Part shown: positions 26,797 to 35,468 of the stretch, piece by piece
Numbering within the stretch: position 1 is the stretch's first letter
Layout: each line of letters begins with the position of its first letter
Assembly (NCBI GenBank): GCA_030690545.1
Contig: JAUYGN010000094.1
Span: 1 to 64,000, forward strand
Reading direction: 5' to 3'
DNA length: 64,000 nt
From: Solirubrobacteraceae bacterium
GTDB lineage: Bacteria > Actinomycetota > Thermoleophilia > Solirubrobacterales > Solirubrobacteraceae
The notes under the pieces: model-generated
Databases searched by the model: none
What the model was told of the DNA's origin: nothing
Seen by the model: the letters and a program-made list of their open reading frames with translations, nothing else
Translations under genes and position numbers: made by a program

Positions 26797-27189
26797 ATGC
26801 CGGTCCGCTACTGGTTTCGCTGTGACGTCTGCGGCTGCCTGCCAGACGACGCGACGCGCAGCGCGATCGGCGCCTCCACGCGGGAGGACCTGTTCGGCGA
26901 GCTGATCGACGCGATGCCCGGCAAATGGCTCGTGTGGCACGCCGGCGGCTTGCTCGGCCCGCGCCGCTACGCCTGCCCGGACCATCGCAAGCAGCTGTTG
27001 AAGTCGATCCGCTACCACTACGCCTACTGCGGCGAGCAGTGGGTCTGGAAGCGCCCTCCCTACCCGCAGCGCTGGCCTCCGGACGGGATCGCCGACGCCG
27101 ACGACGGCACGCTCACGATCCCCGACTGGTTCACGCCCGGACCCGGCGCGACCGGCGGGCCTGCCGCGGAGGATCCCGGAGCGGCGTAG
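26797..27189 (+). CDS. Conserved-looking hypothetical protein with cysteine/histidine zinc-like motif
   Basis: The 130-residue protein starts MPVRYWFRCDVCGCLPDDATR. The pair CDVC near residue 9 and the later YACPDHRKQLL suggest a small zinc-binding domain (CxxC...CxxH). The middle has WLVWHAGGLLGPRRYACPDH and HYAYCGEQWVWKRPPYP, rich in aromatics, followed by a Pro/Gly-rich tail. No named family recognised. It converges on the next gene with only six bases between the stops. Confidence 0.65.
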   Translation: MPVRYWFRCDVCGCLPDDATRSAIGASTREDLFGELIDAMPGKWLVWHAGGLLGPRRYACPDHRKQLLKSIRYHYAYCGEQWVWKRPPYPQRWPPDGIADADDGTLTIPDWFTPGPGATGGPAAEDPGAA

Positions 27190-27195
27190 CCCGGC

Positions 27196-27684
27196 TCAGC
27201 CCTGAGGCCCCGACCGGCGGGCGTCCTCCTCGTCGCGGCCCGGGTCCTGATCCTTGACCCCGCGGCGGCGGCGCACCTCGGTGACCGTGTCGGCCGGCGG
27301 CGTCGGCAGCTTGAACGTCGTGATCCCGTACTCCAGCGCGAGCTCGACCTGCGCGGCGTCGTAGGCCTGGCGCGCCCGGGCCCAGTCGCTGCCGGCGCCA
27401 TTGATCTGCAGCCAGCGGCCGTTGTAGACGAGCGCCAGGCTGGCCTCCGATTGCACCTCATGCGCGACGACGATGTCCATCGACAGCGGCTCCGCGCCGG
27501 CCGCCAGCAGCGCACGCAGCTCGCGCAGGCTGGTGAGCGTCGTCGTCGCGTCGTCCCACTCCAGCGTGACCTCGCAGACGAGCGGATCCAGCGGGCCGGC
27601 CTCGACGGCGGCCAGCGCGGCGTCGACGATCACGTCGAGGTCCGTCCAGCCGTTCCAGCGCTCGCTGAGGGAGAACCCCTCCAT
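27196..27684 (-). CDS. Hypothetical protein, about 162 aa
   Basis: It starts MEGFSLSERWNGWTDLDVIVDAALAAVEAG and has an acidic, soluble composition with predicted alternating helices and strands (CEVTLEWDD, LALVYNGRWLQING). The last 30 residues are a charged, probably disordered tail. The codon pattern is convincing and the start sits in a clear gap, but I do not recognise a family. It is convergent with the preceding zinc-motif gene. Confidence 0.6.
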   Translation of the reverse strand: MEGFSLSERWNGWTDLDVIVDAALAAVEAGPLDPLVCEVTLEWDDATTTLTSLRELRALLAAGAEPLSMDIVVAHEVQSEASLALVYNGRWLQINGAGSDWARARQAYDAAQVELALEYGITTFKLPTPPADTVTEVRRRRGVKDQDPGRDEEDARRSGPQG

Positions 27685-27752
27685 GACCCGCGAGCATAGC
27701 CGCGCTCGGCCGTGTCGCAGCGCTTCAGGCGATCGTGGTCAGACGAGCGCGC

Positions 27753-28232
27753 TCAGGCAAGGCGAGCGGCGACATGAGCCGCCATCTTCGCCACGGTCGG
27801 GACCGGATCGTCGGTCGCGCGCTCGACGGCGTCACGCAATCCGACCATCCGACGCGCGCTGATCTGATCGAGCGCCATCAGTACCACCCAGGGATCGTCG
27901 GGCCGCTCGAGAGCTTCTCTCAGCAGCGGCTCGGCAGCCGGCGGATCGATGCGCACGAGCGCCATCAGCGCGTCGATCCGGGTCGAGCGGTAGTGCTCGT
28001 TGCGCGGCTGGCGCCACAGCGCGATCAGCGCTTCCCGATCTCCCTCGCGCCTCGCCTGCTTGATCTGGCGTCCCAGCTGCCGCCGCGCGCGACGGGCCTT
28101 GCGACCGCCGCGCTCCAGGTCATCGAGTGCGGCAGACGGCGCGGCCTCCGCCGCGCCGACACCCAAGAGCCGCAGAACCTTGGCAAGCAGCTCGAAGACC
28201 AGCGTGAAGACGGCTTCGACGATGGCGAACAT
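27753..28232 (-). CDS. Hypothetical protein with HEAT-like helical repeats
   Basis: The 159-residue protein has a hydrophobic amphipathic N-terminus (MFAIVEAVFTLVFELLAKVLRLLG), a basic helix (RKARRARRQLGRQIKQARREGDREAL), and then helical pairs like STRIDALMALVRIDPPAAEPLLREAL and PWVVLMALDQI that resemble HEAT/PBS-lyase repeats. It lies 33 bases after the hypF stop on the same strand, so it may be the last gene of the hydrogenase operon. The N-terminal helix may dock it on the membrane. Function unknown. Confidence 0.6.
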   Translation of the reverse strand: MFAIVEAVFTLVFELLAKVLRLLGVGAAEAAPSAALDDLERGGRKARRARRQLGRQIKQARREGDREALIALWRQPRNEHYRSTRIDALMALVRIDPPAAEPLLREALERPDDPWVVLMALDQISARRMVGLRDAVERATDDPVPTVAKMAAHVAARLA

Positions 28233-28265
28233 CAGCAGATCCAGGTCGCGCCGCAGAACCAGCGC

Positions 28266-30566
28266 TCAGCCAGGCGGTCGGCCCCCCGCAAGCCGGGCCG
28301 CCGCGACCGCGACCTGCCCGAACGCGATCTGGCCGTCGTTGGGCGCCAGCTGCTCGGGCACGAGCACGCGCAGGCCGGCGGCGTCGAGCGCCTCGACGGT
28401 GAGCTCGAGCAGCAGCCGGTTCTGAAAGACGCCGCCCGACAGGACGGCGAGCTGCAGCTGCTGGCGCTCGGCGACGAGCACCAGCACGTCGGCGGTCGCG
28501 CGCGCCAGGCCGGCGTGAAAGCGCGCCGAGATCGCCGAGACGGGCACGCCGGCGGCGATGTCGTCGAGCATGGCGAGGATCATCGGGCGCGGGTCGAGCG
28601 CGACCGCCTCGCCGCGGTGCTCGAACTCCAGCGGGTAGGGATCGGCGGCGGCGCGGTCGGCGAGCGCCTCGAACTCGATCGCGCCCTGCCCCTCGTAGGT
28701 CACCTCCAGGCGCACGCCGCAGATCGCGGCGACGGCGTCGAACAGCCGGCCGATGCTCGAGGTGAACGGCGAGCCGGTGCCCTGCAGCGACATCCGCGCG
28801 ACCATGTTCCAGCGCTGCTGGACGATGTCGGCGAAGGCGGGCGGCAGCGCCACCTGCATGTCCGTCAGCCAGGCGCAGGCCATCCGCCACGGCTCGTGGA
28901 TCGCGCGCTCGCCGCCGGGCAGGCGGATCGGCCGCAGCCGACCCGAGCGCGCGATGCGATCGAGGCCGCCGACGAGGATCTCGCCGCCCCACACCGTGCC
29001 GTCGGTCCCGTAGCCGGTGCCGTCGAAGATCGCGCCGACCGCGGGACCCGTCTCGCCGTGCTCGGCGAGCGTCGCCGCGAGATGCGCGTGGTGGTGCTGG
29101 ACGGAGAGCAGCGTGACGTCCTCGCGGCCGAGCGCGTAGCGCGTCGAGAGGTAGTCCGGATGCAGGTCGTGGACGACGACCTGCGGCGTCACCTCGAAGA
29201 GCCGCTCGAAGTGCGCGATGCCGTGCTCCAGCGACTGCAGCGTCTCGTAGTTCTTCAGATCGCCGATGTGGTGGCTGCACCAGGCGCGAGCGTCCTTCGC
29301 GACGCAGAAGGCGTTCTTCTGCTCGGCGCCGACGCCGAGCAGGTGCTCGGGCGCGGCGATCGGCAGGTCGAGGCTGACGGGCACGTAGCCGCGCGAGCGG
29401 CGCAGCAGCAGCGGGCGCTCGCGCACGACGCGCACCACGGAGTCGTCCGTGCGCGTCGCGATCGGCCGGTCGTGGACGAGGAAGCGGTCGGCGATCCGGC
29501 TCAGCCGCTCGCGGGCGTCGTCGTCGTCGAAGGCGATCGGCTCGTCGGACAGGTTGCCGCTCGTGAAGACGAGCGGCACGCCGGCGTCGGTCGCGAGCAG
29601 CTCGTGCAGCGGCGTGTAGGGGAGCATCAGCCCGAGCTCCGGCGCGCCGGGCGCGACCGACGGCGCGACGTCGGCGTCGCCGAGCCGGCGGGCGAGCACG
29701 ATCGGGCGCGCGCGCGAGGTCAGCAGCGCCTCCTCGGCCGCGTCGAGCTCGACGAGCCGGCGGGCGGCGTCGACGTCGGCGACGAGCAGCGCGAACGGCC
29801 GGTCCTCGCGGTGCTTGCGCGCGCGCAGCGCGGCGACCGCCTGCTCGTCGTCGGCACGGCAGGCGAGGTGGTAGCCGCCGAGGCCCTTGACCGCGACGAT
29901 CCTGCCGGCCAGCAGGTCGTCGGCCGCCGCCCGCAGCGGGTCGTCGACGTCGGCCACCGGCTCGCCGTCGCGCTCGAGCAGGCGGACCTGTGGTCCGCAG
30001 GCCGGGCAGGCGTTGGGCTGGGCGTGAAAGCGCCGGTCCGCCGGGTCGTCGTACTCGGCCCGGCAGGCGTCGCACATCGCAAAGCCGGCCATCGTCGTCA
30101 GCGGGCGGTCGTAGGGGATCCCCTCGACGATCGTGAAGCGCGGCCCGCAGTTCGTGCAGTTCGTGAACGGATAGCGGTGGCGGCGGTCGGCCGGATCGGC
30201 GAGCTCGGCCAGGCAGTCGGCGCAGGTCGCGCTGTCGGGCGTGACGGGCGCCGTCGCCGCGCCACCGCGCTCGCTGGCGACGATCTGAAAGCCGGGCGCG
30301 CCGAGCAGCGGCACGGGCTCGGCGGCGATGTCGCGCACGTCGGCGAGCGCCGGCGCGTCGGAGCGCAGCCGGGCGACGAACGCCTCGACCGCTCCGGCCG
30401 GCCCCTCGGCCTCGACAAGCACGCCGCGCTCGTCGTTGAGGACCCAGCCGGCGATCCCCAGCTCGCCCGCGAGGCGGTAGACGAAGGGGCGGTAGCCGAC
30501 GCCCTGCACCGTACCGTCGACGCGAACGCGAACGCGCCGCAGGGACCCGTCGGACCGGGTGCTCAT
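28266..30566 (-). CDS. hypF: Carbamoyltransferase HypF, [NiFe] hydrogenase maturation
   Basis: HypF makes the carbamoyl group that becomes the CN ligands of the active-site iron. Domains in order: acylphosphatase (RVDGTVQGVGYRPFVYRLA with WVLND), two zinc fingers (CADC...CTNCGPRFTI and CDAC...CPACGPQ), a YrdC-like domain (VAVKGLGGYHLACRA, DRPFALL, TSGNLSDEP), and a Kae1-like domain (VQHHHAHLAATLAEHG, FDGTGYGTDGTVWGGE, GGVFQNR). About 766 aa, normal. The ATG overlaps the stop of the double-SIS gene by four bases. Confidence 0.97.
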   Translation of the reverse strand: MSTRSDGSLRRVRVRVDGTVQGVGYRPFVYRLAGELGIAGWVLNDERGVLVEAEGPAGAVEAFVARLRSDAPALADVRDIAAEPVPLLGAPGFQIVASERGGAATAPVTPDSATCADCLAELADPADRRHRYPFTNCTNCGPRFTIVEGIPYDRPLTTMAGFAMCDACRAEYDDPADRRFHAQPNACPACGPQVRLLERDGEPVADVDDPLRAAADDLLAGRIVAVKGLGGYHLACRADDEQAVAALRARKHREDRPFALLVADVDAARRLVELDAAEEALLTSRARPIVLARRLGDADVAPSVAPGAPELGLMLPYTPLHELLATDAGVPLVFTSGNLSDEPIAFDDDDARERLSRIADRFLVHDRPIATRTDDSVVRVVRERPLLLRRSRGYVPVSLDLPIAAPEHLLGVGAEQKNAFCVAKDARAWCSHHIGDLKNYETLQSLEHGIAHFERLFEVTPQVVVHDLHPDYLSTRYALGREDVTLLSVQHHHAHLAATLAEHGETGPAVGAIFDGTGYGTDGTVWGGEILVGGLDRIARSGRLRPIRLPGGERAIHEPWRMACAWLTDMQVALPPAFADIVQQRWNMVARMSLQGTGSPFTSSIGRLFDAVAAICGVRLEVTYEGQGAIEFEALADRAAADPYPLEFEHRGEAVALDPRPMILAMLDDIAAGVPVSAISARFHAGLARATADVLVLVAERQQLQLAVLSGGVFQNRLLLELTVEALDAAGLRVLVPEQLAPNDGQIAFGQVAVAAARLAGGRPPG

Positions 30567-31810
30567 CGGGCGGGCGCCGGCGGCCCTGCCAGCTCGACGA
30601 GCTCGCGCAGCACGTGGTAGACGCTCGCCTGCGCCTCCTGGATGCGCGGGATGTTCTGCGAGCGCGAGACGACGACGTGGTCGGCGAGATTGCCCTGCGC
30701 GACGTTGCCGCCGTCGTAGCCGACGAAGGCGATCGTCACGAGCTTTCGCTTGCGCGCCTCGCGCAGCGCCTCGAGGATGCTCAGCGAGTTGCCGCTCGTC
30801 GACAGCGCGAGCAGCACGTCGCCCTCGCGCCCGTAGGCGATCACCTGGCGCTGGAAGATCTCCTCGGTGCCGATGTCGTTGGCGACCGCGGTGATGATCC
30901 CGGTGTCCTCGGTGAGGTCCAACGCGCGGCGTGCAGGGCCGCCGAACAGCGGGGTGTGGAAGTCGGCGACGACGTCCATCGCGTCGGTCGCCGAGCCGCC
31001 GTTGCCGATCGCGATCAGCCGGCCGCCGGCGTCGAGCCGCTCGCGCAGGACGCGGGCGGCGTCGAGCAACGTGTCGCAGCCATCGGTCAGCGACTGCGCG
31101 CGCAGCGCCGCGATCTCGTCGGCCTTCAGCAGCATCGACTTGCGGACGTCCTCGAGGATGTCGTCGAGGTTGTGCTCCTGCTGGGTCAGGAACGGATACA
31201 GGAAGCTCGACGCGCCGGGGTCGTGGACCGGCTTCGCGCCCCGTCCCTCGAGCAGGCCGCGGTGGTCGAGGAAGATGTGGACGAGCTCCCACAGCAGGTG
31301 GTACAGCGTCTCGACGATCTCCTGGCGGATGAACGGGTCGGCGACCGCCGACAGGTCGAACTCCCATTCGGCGCCCGATCCGGGCGCGAACGCGATCGTC
31401 AGGCAGCCGCGCTCGCGCGCCGCGGCGAGCGCCGCGAACGTGTCGGCGTCGTCGCCGAAGCCCATCGCGATGTCGTCGCCCTCGGCCTCGAGCGCAACCT
31501 GGTCGGCGACCGAGCCGCCTTCGCCGGCGATGCCGAGCGCGGGCAGCGCGCTCTTGCCGACGATCACCGGATGGACGAACTCGACCGCGACGTGACGCGC
31601 GTCGGAGCGGTCGGCGGGCGTCGCGCCGAACGCCACGAGCCGGCCGTCGCGCGCGAAGCGCTCGGCCATCTTGTGGCACAGTCGCGCGAGCCGCTGCGCC
31701 TCAGCCTCGAAGAAGCGGGCGTTGGCGTCGCTGCGCTCGCGCAGCAGCGTCTGGACCCGTTCCGCCCCGGTGCTGGTGGTCGGGCTCACACCACCGGGCG
31801 CCTGCGTCAC
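30563..31810 (-). CDS. Two-domain SIS protein within the hydrogenase maturation operon
   Basis: The C-terminal half (about residues 235-410) is a clear phosphoheptose-isomerase-like SIS domain: ERLDAGGRLIAIGNGGSATDAMDVVADFHTP, then GDVLLALSTSGNSLSILEAL and RKLVTIAFVGYDGG. The N-terminal half (about 15-215) is a more divergent copy, with RLVAFGATPADRSDARHVAVEFVHPV, GDDADTFAALAAARERGCLTIAF and LYHLLWELVHIFLDHRG. It starts at GTG 31810, overlapping the hypB stop, and overlaps hypF downstream. The SIS fold binds sugar phosphates. A hydrogenase role is suggested only by its location between hypB and hypF; I do not know one. Confidence 0.85.
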   Translation of the reverse strand: MTQAPGGVSPTTSTGAERVQTLLRERSDANARFFEAEAQRLARLCHKMAERFARDGRLVAFGATPADRSDARHVAVEFVHPVIVGKSALPALGIAGEGGSVADQVALEAEGDDIAMGFGDDADTFAALAAARERGCLTIAFAPGSGAEWEFDLSAVADPFIRQEIVETLYHLLWELVHIFLDHRGLLEGRGAKPVHDPGASSFLYPFLTQQEHNLDDILEDVRKSMLLKADEIAALRAQSLTDGCDTLLDAARVLRERLDAGGRLIAIGNGGSATDAMDVVADFHTPLFGGPARRALDLTEDTGIITAVANDIGTEEIFQRQVIAYGREGDVLLALSTSGNSLSILEALREARKRKLVTIAFVGYDGGNVAQGNLADHVVVSRSQNIPRIQEAQASVYHVLRELVELAGPPAPAR

Positions 31811-32550
31811 GCCGGCGCGTGCTCGTGGTCGGGGTGATCGTGGTCGGCGTGATCGTGGTCGTGCGCGGCCTCCGCGGCGACCCGCGCCGGCAGCGCCTTC
31901 AGCCAGGCGCGAACCTCGTCGACGCCCTCGCCCGTCTTCGCGCTGACGCGCATCACGGTCGCGTCGTGGTTGACCTGCTTGATGTTCGCCTCGAGGCGAT
32001 CGACGTCGAAGTCGAGGTGCTGCAGAAGGTCGACCTTGTTGATGATCACGAGCTCGCAGGCACGGAACATCAGCGGGTACTTGAGCGGCTTGTCCTCGCC
32101 CTCGGTGACCGAGCAGACCATGATCCGCGAGTCCTCGCCGATCCGGAACTCGGCCGGGCAGACGAGATTGCCGACGTTCTCGACGATCAGGACGTCGATC
32201 TTGTCCAGCGGGACCGCCGGCAGCGCCGAGCGCACCATGTTCGCGTCGAGATGGCACTCGCCGCCGAAGCCGTTGTCGGTGTTGAGCTGGACGACGGGGA
32301 TGTGCAGCACCGACAGCCGGTCGGCGTCGAAGCTGCCCTGCACGTCGCCCTCCAGCACGCCGACGCGCAGGCCTTCCTCGGCGATGTCCTCGAGCGCCCG
32401 CTCGAGCAGCGTCGTCTTACCCGCGCCGGGCGCGCTCATCAGGTTCACGACGGTCACGTCGGAGCGATCGAAATCGCTGCGATTGGCGCCCGCGATCGTG
32501 TTGTTCGCGTCGAGCGCGTCCTCGACGACCCTCACCTTGGTGCGGTGCAT
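31807..32550 (-). CDS. hypB: Nickel-insertion GTPase HypB with C-terminal histidine-rich tail
   Basis: HypB and HypA deliver nickel to the hydrogenase large subunit. Motifs: P-loop SAPGAGKTT, the metal-binding GGECHLDANMV, ENVGNLVCPAEF, and the GTPase specificity segment INKVDLL. The histidine-rich nickel-storage stretch, N-terminal in many HypB proteins, is here at the C-terminus (AHDHDHADHDHPDHEH, seven histidines). ATG 32550 has GAGGAGG ten bases upstream and overlaps the end of hypA by 19 bases. The longer ORF start is rejected because it reads arginine-rich shadow. Confidence 0.96.
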   Translation of the reverse strand: MHRTKVRVVEDALDANNTIAGANRSDFDRSDVTVVNLMSAPGAGKTTLLERALEDIAEEGLRVGVLEGDVQGSFDADRLSVLHIPVVQLNTDNGFGGECHLDANMVRSALPAVPLDKIDVLIVENVGNLVCPAEFRIGEDSRIMVCSVTEGEDKPLKYPLMFRACELVIINKVDLLQHLDFDVDRLEANIKQVNHDATVMRVSAKTGEGVDEVRAWLKALPARVAAEAAHDHDHADHDHPDHEHAPA

Positions 32551-32897
32551 GCGGCGTCCTCCTCGTCTTCGACCTCGATCGACTCGACCATGAACTCTTC
32601 GCCCGTCGCGACCTCGACGGCGCCCGGTCCGCAGGTGCCGCAGATGAACGCCGGGATCTCGATCTCCCACTCGTTCTCACAGGTGTTGCACCGCAGCACC
32701 GCCGGCACGTCGACGATCTCCAGCGTAGCGCCCTCGCAGGGGGTGTCCTTGCCCACGATCGCGAGGTAGAACAGCAGCGTGTCCTTGACGACCTGACGCA
32801 GCCGACCGACGCGCAGCGTGATGTGCGTGACCCTGCGTCCCGCCGCGTGCTTGTTGACGGTCTGGACGATCGCGTTGGACAGGTCGAACTCGTGCAT
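32532..32897 (-). CDS. hypA: Nickel metallochaperone HypA
   Basis: The N-terminal MHEFDLSNAIV gives the nickel ligand His2. The zinc domain has two CxxC pairs, CNTC and CGTC, separated by about 14 residues. An acidic C-terminal tail (ESIEVEDEEDAACTAPR) is present. Length 121 aa. It works with HypB, whose gene overlaps its 3' end. Confidence 0.95.
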   Translation of the reverse strand: MHEFDLSNAIVQTVNKHAAGRRVTHITLRVGRLRQVVKDTLLFYLAIVGKDTPCEGATLEIVDVPAVLRCNTCENEWEIEIPAFICGTCGPGAVEVATGEEFMVESIEVEDEEDAACTAPR

Positions 32898-32915
32898 CTG
32901 GCCGCCCCGGCCGAT

Positions 32916-33548
32916 CTAGGTCGGCTCGTCGACGGCGTACGCCTCGTCCGTCAAGAGCTCCGTGGCGGTCTGGATGACGAGGTCGACGGCGCGGTCGACG
33001 GCCTCCTCGACGACCGGGCTCAGGCCCATGCCCATCTCCTCGACGGTCTGCGGCTCGCAGGCGACGATGACGACCTTGCCCGGCCAGCCGCCGGTCAGCT
33101 TGATGAAGCGCAGGACCGTCTCGGGGTCCATCGCATGCGGGTTGAGGACATCGCCGTCCTCGACGGAGTCGCCGGACACCTCGTCCTCGTCGACCTCCAT
33201 GACGTACAGCGTGCCGGGCGAGCCGCCCTGCCGGCTGACGTCGATCATCAGCAGGCCGTCGTAGCCGTACATGACCTGGTAGGCGAGGTCCAGGCCGCCG
33301 GTGCCGAAGTCGATCACCGCGACGCCCTCGGGCAGCTCGCGGCCCTCGATGCGCCGCGCGACCTCGCTGCCGAAGCCGTCGTCGCGCTGCCAGGAGTTGC
33401 CGATGCCGGCGATCAGCACCCGCTTGGGGCGGTCGGTCACGTCGGGCTCGTGCAGCTCCAGCGGCGCGTCGGGCGCCGGCGGGCGCCAGGTGTCCTTCGG
33501 CGGCTCCAGCGTCTCTCGCGCGCGCTCGGCGTCTTCGCTCATCGTCAT
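32916..33548 (-). CDS. Hydrogenase maturation endopeptidase (HyaD/HycI family)
   Basis: This nickel-checking protease removes the C-terminal extension of the hydrogenase large subunit after metal insertion. The hallmark IAGIGNSWQRDDGFGSEV is at about residue 46, followed by VIDFGTGGLDLAYQVMYGYDGLLMIDVS with the second acidic ligand. Before it there is an unusual 40-residue polar extension. The C-terminal half contains LNPHAMDPETVLRF, where the histidine ligand would lie. About 210 aa. ATG 33548 overlaps the stop of the preceding gene (ATGA). The partner large subunit has a cleavable tail, as expected. Confidence 0.9.
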   Translation of the reverse strand: MTMSEDAERARETLEPPKDTWRPPAPDAPLELHEPDVTDRPKRVLIAGIGNSWQRDDGFGSEVARRIEGRELPEGVAVIDFGTGGLDLAYQVMYGYDGLLMIDVSRQGGSPGTLYVMEVDEDEVSGDSVEDGDVLNPHAMDPETVLRFIKLTGGWPGKVVIVACEPQTVEEMGMGLSPVVEEAVDRAVDLVIQTATELLTDEAYAVDEPT

Positions 33549-34702
33549 GACGGCACCACCTCGACCTCCTCGGCAAAGAAGAACAGAAAGCGGCCGCTCT
33601 CGCCGAGGATCTCCTGCATCGGATCGTCGTCGATCGTGACGCCGAGATGCAGGCGGTCGTCGACGCGCAAGAAGAGCCGGTGGATCGTCGCGGTGCGGCC
33701 GTTGAGCATCTTGTCGTACACGTCGGCGTCCTGCGGCGGGTGCAGGACGACCTTCTGGCCGCGGTGGTACGTGACCCCCTCGTAGGTCACCTGGCGCTCG
33801 CCGGGCGGATCCTCGAGCCGCACGCGGCCGTGCAGGTCCATCAGCTGCTGCGGCGTCGTCGCGTCGGCGCGGGCGAGCATCTCGCGCACCTTCGGGTCCT
33901 GCGCGCCGATCTCCTCGCGCTCCTGGTCCGACAGCGCCTGGATGTGCAGGACGAGCGCCTCTTCGATCTCGGTGCCGTCGAAGAAGTCGTTGACGCTCTC
34001 GGGCGCGATCTCGGGATGGTCGGGCAGCATGATCGTCGGCGCCAGCAGCGCGTCGTCCTTCGGCGAGGCGAGCACCGGCCAGGTGTTGACCTGACAGCAG
34101 CCCGCGACGCCGTCGTCGCCGCGCTCGAGCGGGGAGATGAACGTCGGAGCCGGGTGGGTGGGTGCGGTTACATGCGACAGCAGATGCGTCGAGAGCATGC
34201 TCTTCAGCAGCGCGTCCTTGCGATCGCCCGTCGCCTCCTCCTCGGTCAGCGGCGTGACGTTCTCGACCTGCAGCGTCACGCGACCACGCCCGTCGGGCAG
34301 CCGGTCGATGATCAGCTCGGCGCGGCCTTCGAGCTCGTCGAACTCGAACGACACGGTCGACGGTGCGGCGCCGAGCTGGACGCGCCGCTCGACGGCCTTG
34401 TGCTTGTCGCCGGAGGCCTGCAGGAAGCGCACCTCGCCGGTCACGAGCGCCTCGGCCGACGTCACGATGCCCTGCATCTGCATGCGATCGAAGGCGTGCG
34501 TCTCGTTGCGCGCGTAGTCGGCCGGGTAGACGATCCCGAACGGCGTCGGGGTCGCGTTCTTCGTCGCGCCCGGCGTGTACGGGTACAGCGCGTAGCCCTC
34601 GAACAGGAGGGAGTCGACGAGCCGCTCGAGATGGGTCTTCGTCGAGGTGGCGCCGACGTCGGAGGGGCTCTCCGGCGTGATCGGCTCGATGCCGCTGCTC
34701 AT
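33545..34702 (-). CDS. Conserved hydrogenase-operon accessory protein, unknown function
   Basis: The 385-residue protein starts MSSGIEPITPESPSDVG, and GCAGGTCCCCGCG precedes the ATG without a perfect ribosome site. It has blocks such as LERLVDSLLFEGYALYPYTPGATKNATPTPFGIVYP, STHLLSHVTAPTHPAPTFISPLE and HGRVRLEDPPGERQVTYEGV. It is soluble, mixed alpha/beta and acidic, with one CC pair (AGCCQVNTW). It sits between the structural and the maturation genes of the hydrogenase operon and overlaps the protease gene by four bases. I recall similar proteins beside actinobacterial group 1h hydrogenases, but no function is known to me. Confidence 0.75.
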   Translation of the reverse strand: MSSGIEPITPESPSDVGATSTKTHLERLVDSLLFEGYALYPYTPGATKNATPTPFGIVYPADYARNETHAFDRMQMQGIVTSAEALVTGEVRFLQASGDKHKAVERRVQLGAAPSTVSFEFDELEGRAELIIDRLPDGRGRVTLQVENVTPLTEEEATGDRKDALLKSMLSTHLLSHVTAPTHPAPTFISPLERGDDGVAGCCQVNTWPVLASPKDDALLAPTIMLPDHPEIAPESVNDFFDGTEIEEALVLHIQALSDQEREEIGAQDPKVREMLARADATTPQQLMDLHGRVRLEDPPGERQVTYEGVTYHRGQKVVLHPPQDADVYDKMLNGRTATIHRLFLRVDDRLHLGVTIDDDPMQEILGESGRFLFFFAEEVEVVPS

Positions 34703-34760
34703 CGCGGGGACCTGCCTTCCGTGTCGAGGCTGCGCGGAGTGCACGGGGAGCGCACGCGCA

Positions 34761-35468
34761 TCAGGACGACCCCTCCGAGTCGACGTGCGGCGCTCGCTCG
34801 AGCAACTCCAGGACGGTCGCGTCGTAGCTGTGCAGGCCGCGCTCGCGCTTGCGATCGGTGAGCGCCTGCAGCGTGTCGTCGTGCAACAGCACGAAGCCCG
34901 AGTTGCCGTGGTGGTGCTTCATCATGTTGCGCCAGACGCCGACCGGCATCCGGTACTGCGCCGACGTCGACCACGGCAGATGCACGACCTGCACCTGGCG
35001 TTGGGCGCCCTCGTAGAGGATCCGGCCCGTGAAGTGCATCGTCAGCGGGACCTCGCCGTCGGGCAGGGCCGACACGTAGCGCGAGGCGACGACCTCGAGG
35101 TCCGCGGTGCAGGGCACCTCGAGGCCGAACGTCGTGGCGCCGGTGAACGAGTGCACCATCGTCGTCGCGTGGCACCACAGGAAGCTGCGCGTCGTCGAGG
35201 GCCAGCGCTCGGGGGCGCCGAAGAGGTCGAACAGCTCCGCGCGGGTGTCCGCGTCGTACTCGCGGCGCGCCGGGTCGAAGTTGATCTGCGCGGTCAGCGA
35301 GATCGCGTAGATCGGGCGGTCCTTGGGCTCGAAGGCGCTGAGCTCGAAGCGCAGCGTCGGCTGCGCGGCGAACGGCTCGTGCGCGGCGCCTAGCACCTCG
35401 AAGGTGACCTCCGGACCGAAGTCACGCTCGCCCGCGGCCGGCGGGCGAAGATCGGGCATCGGGCTCAT
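34761..35468 (-). CDS. DUF6084-like hydrogenase-associated protein
   Basis: The 235-residue protein begins MSPMPDLRPPAAGERDFGPEVTFEVLGAAHEPFAAQPTLRFEL. It appears to be beta-rich in the first half (ISLTAQINFDP) with later aromatic/histidine blocks (FLWCHATTMVHSFTG, RNMMKHHHGNSGFVLLHDDTL). From memory it resembles the family called DUF6084 in actinobacterial hydrogenase clusters; that name is not verified here. It overlaps the next gene upstream by four bases, and a 58-base gap follows before the 385-residue accessory gene. Confidence 0.7.
   Translation of the reverse strand: MSPMPDLRPPAAGERDFGPEVTFEVLGAAHEPFAAQPTLRFELSAFEPKDRPIYAISLTAQINFDPARREYDADTRAELFDLFGAPERWPSTTRSFLWCHATTMVHSFTGATTFGLEVPCTADLEVVASRYVSALPDGEVPLTMHFTGRILYEGAQRQVQVVHLPWSTSAQYRMPVGVWRNMMKHHHGNSGFVLLHDDTLQALTDRKRERGLHSYDATVLELLERAPHVDSEGSS

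Noticed and set aside
27735-30620. 961-residue plus-strand ORF
   Set aside because: It lies antisense to hypF and its neighbour, with a low-complexity R/D/H/V/Q-rich composition typical of a GC-rich shadow frame.
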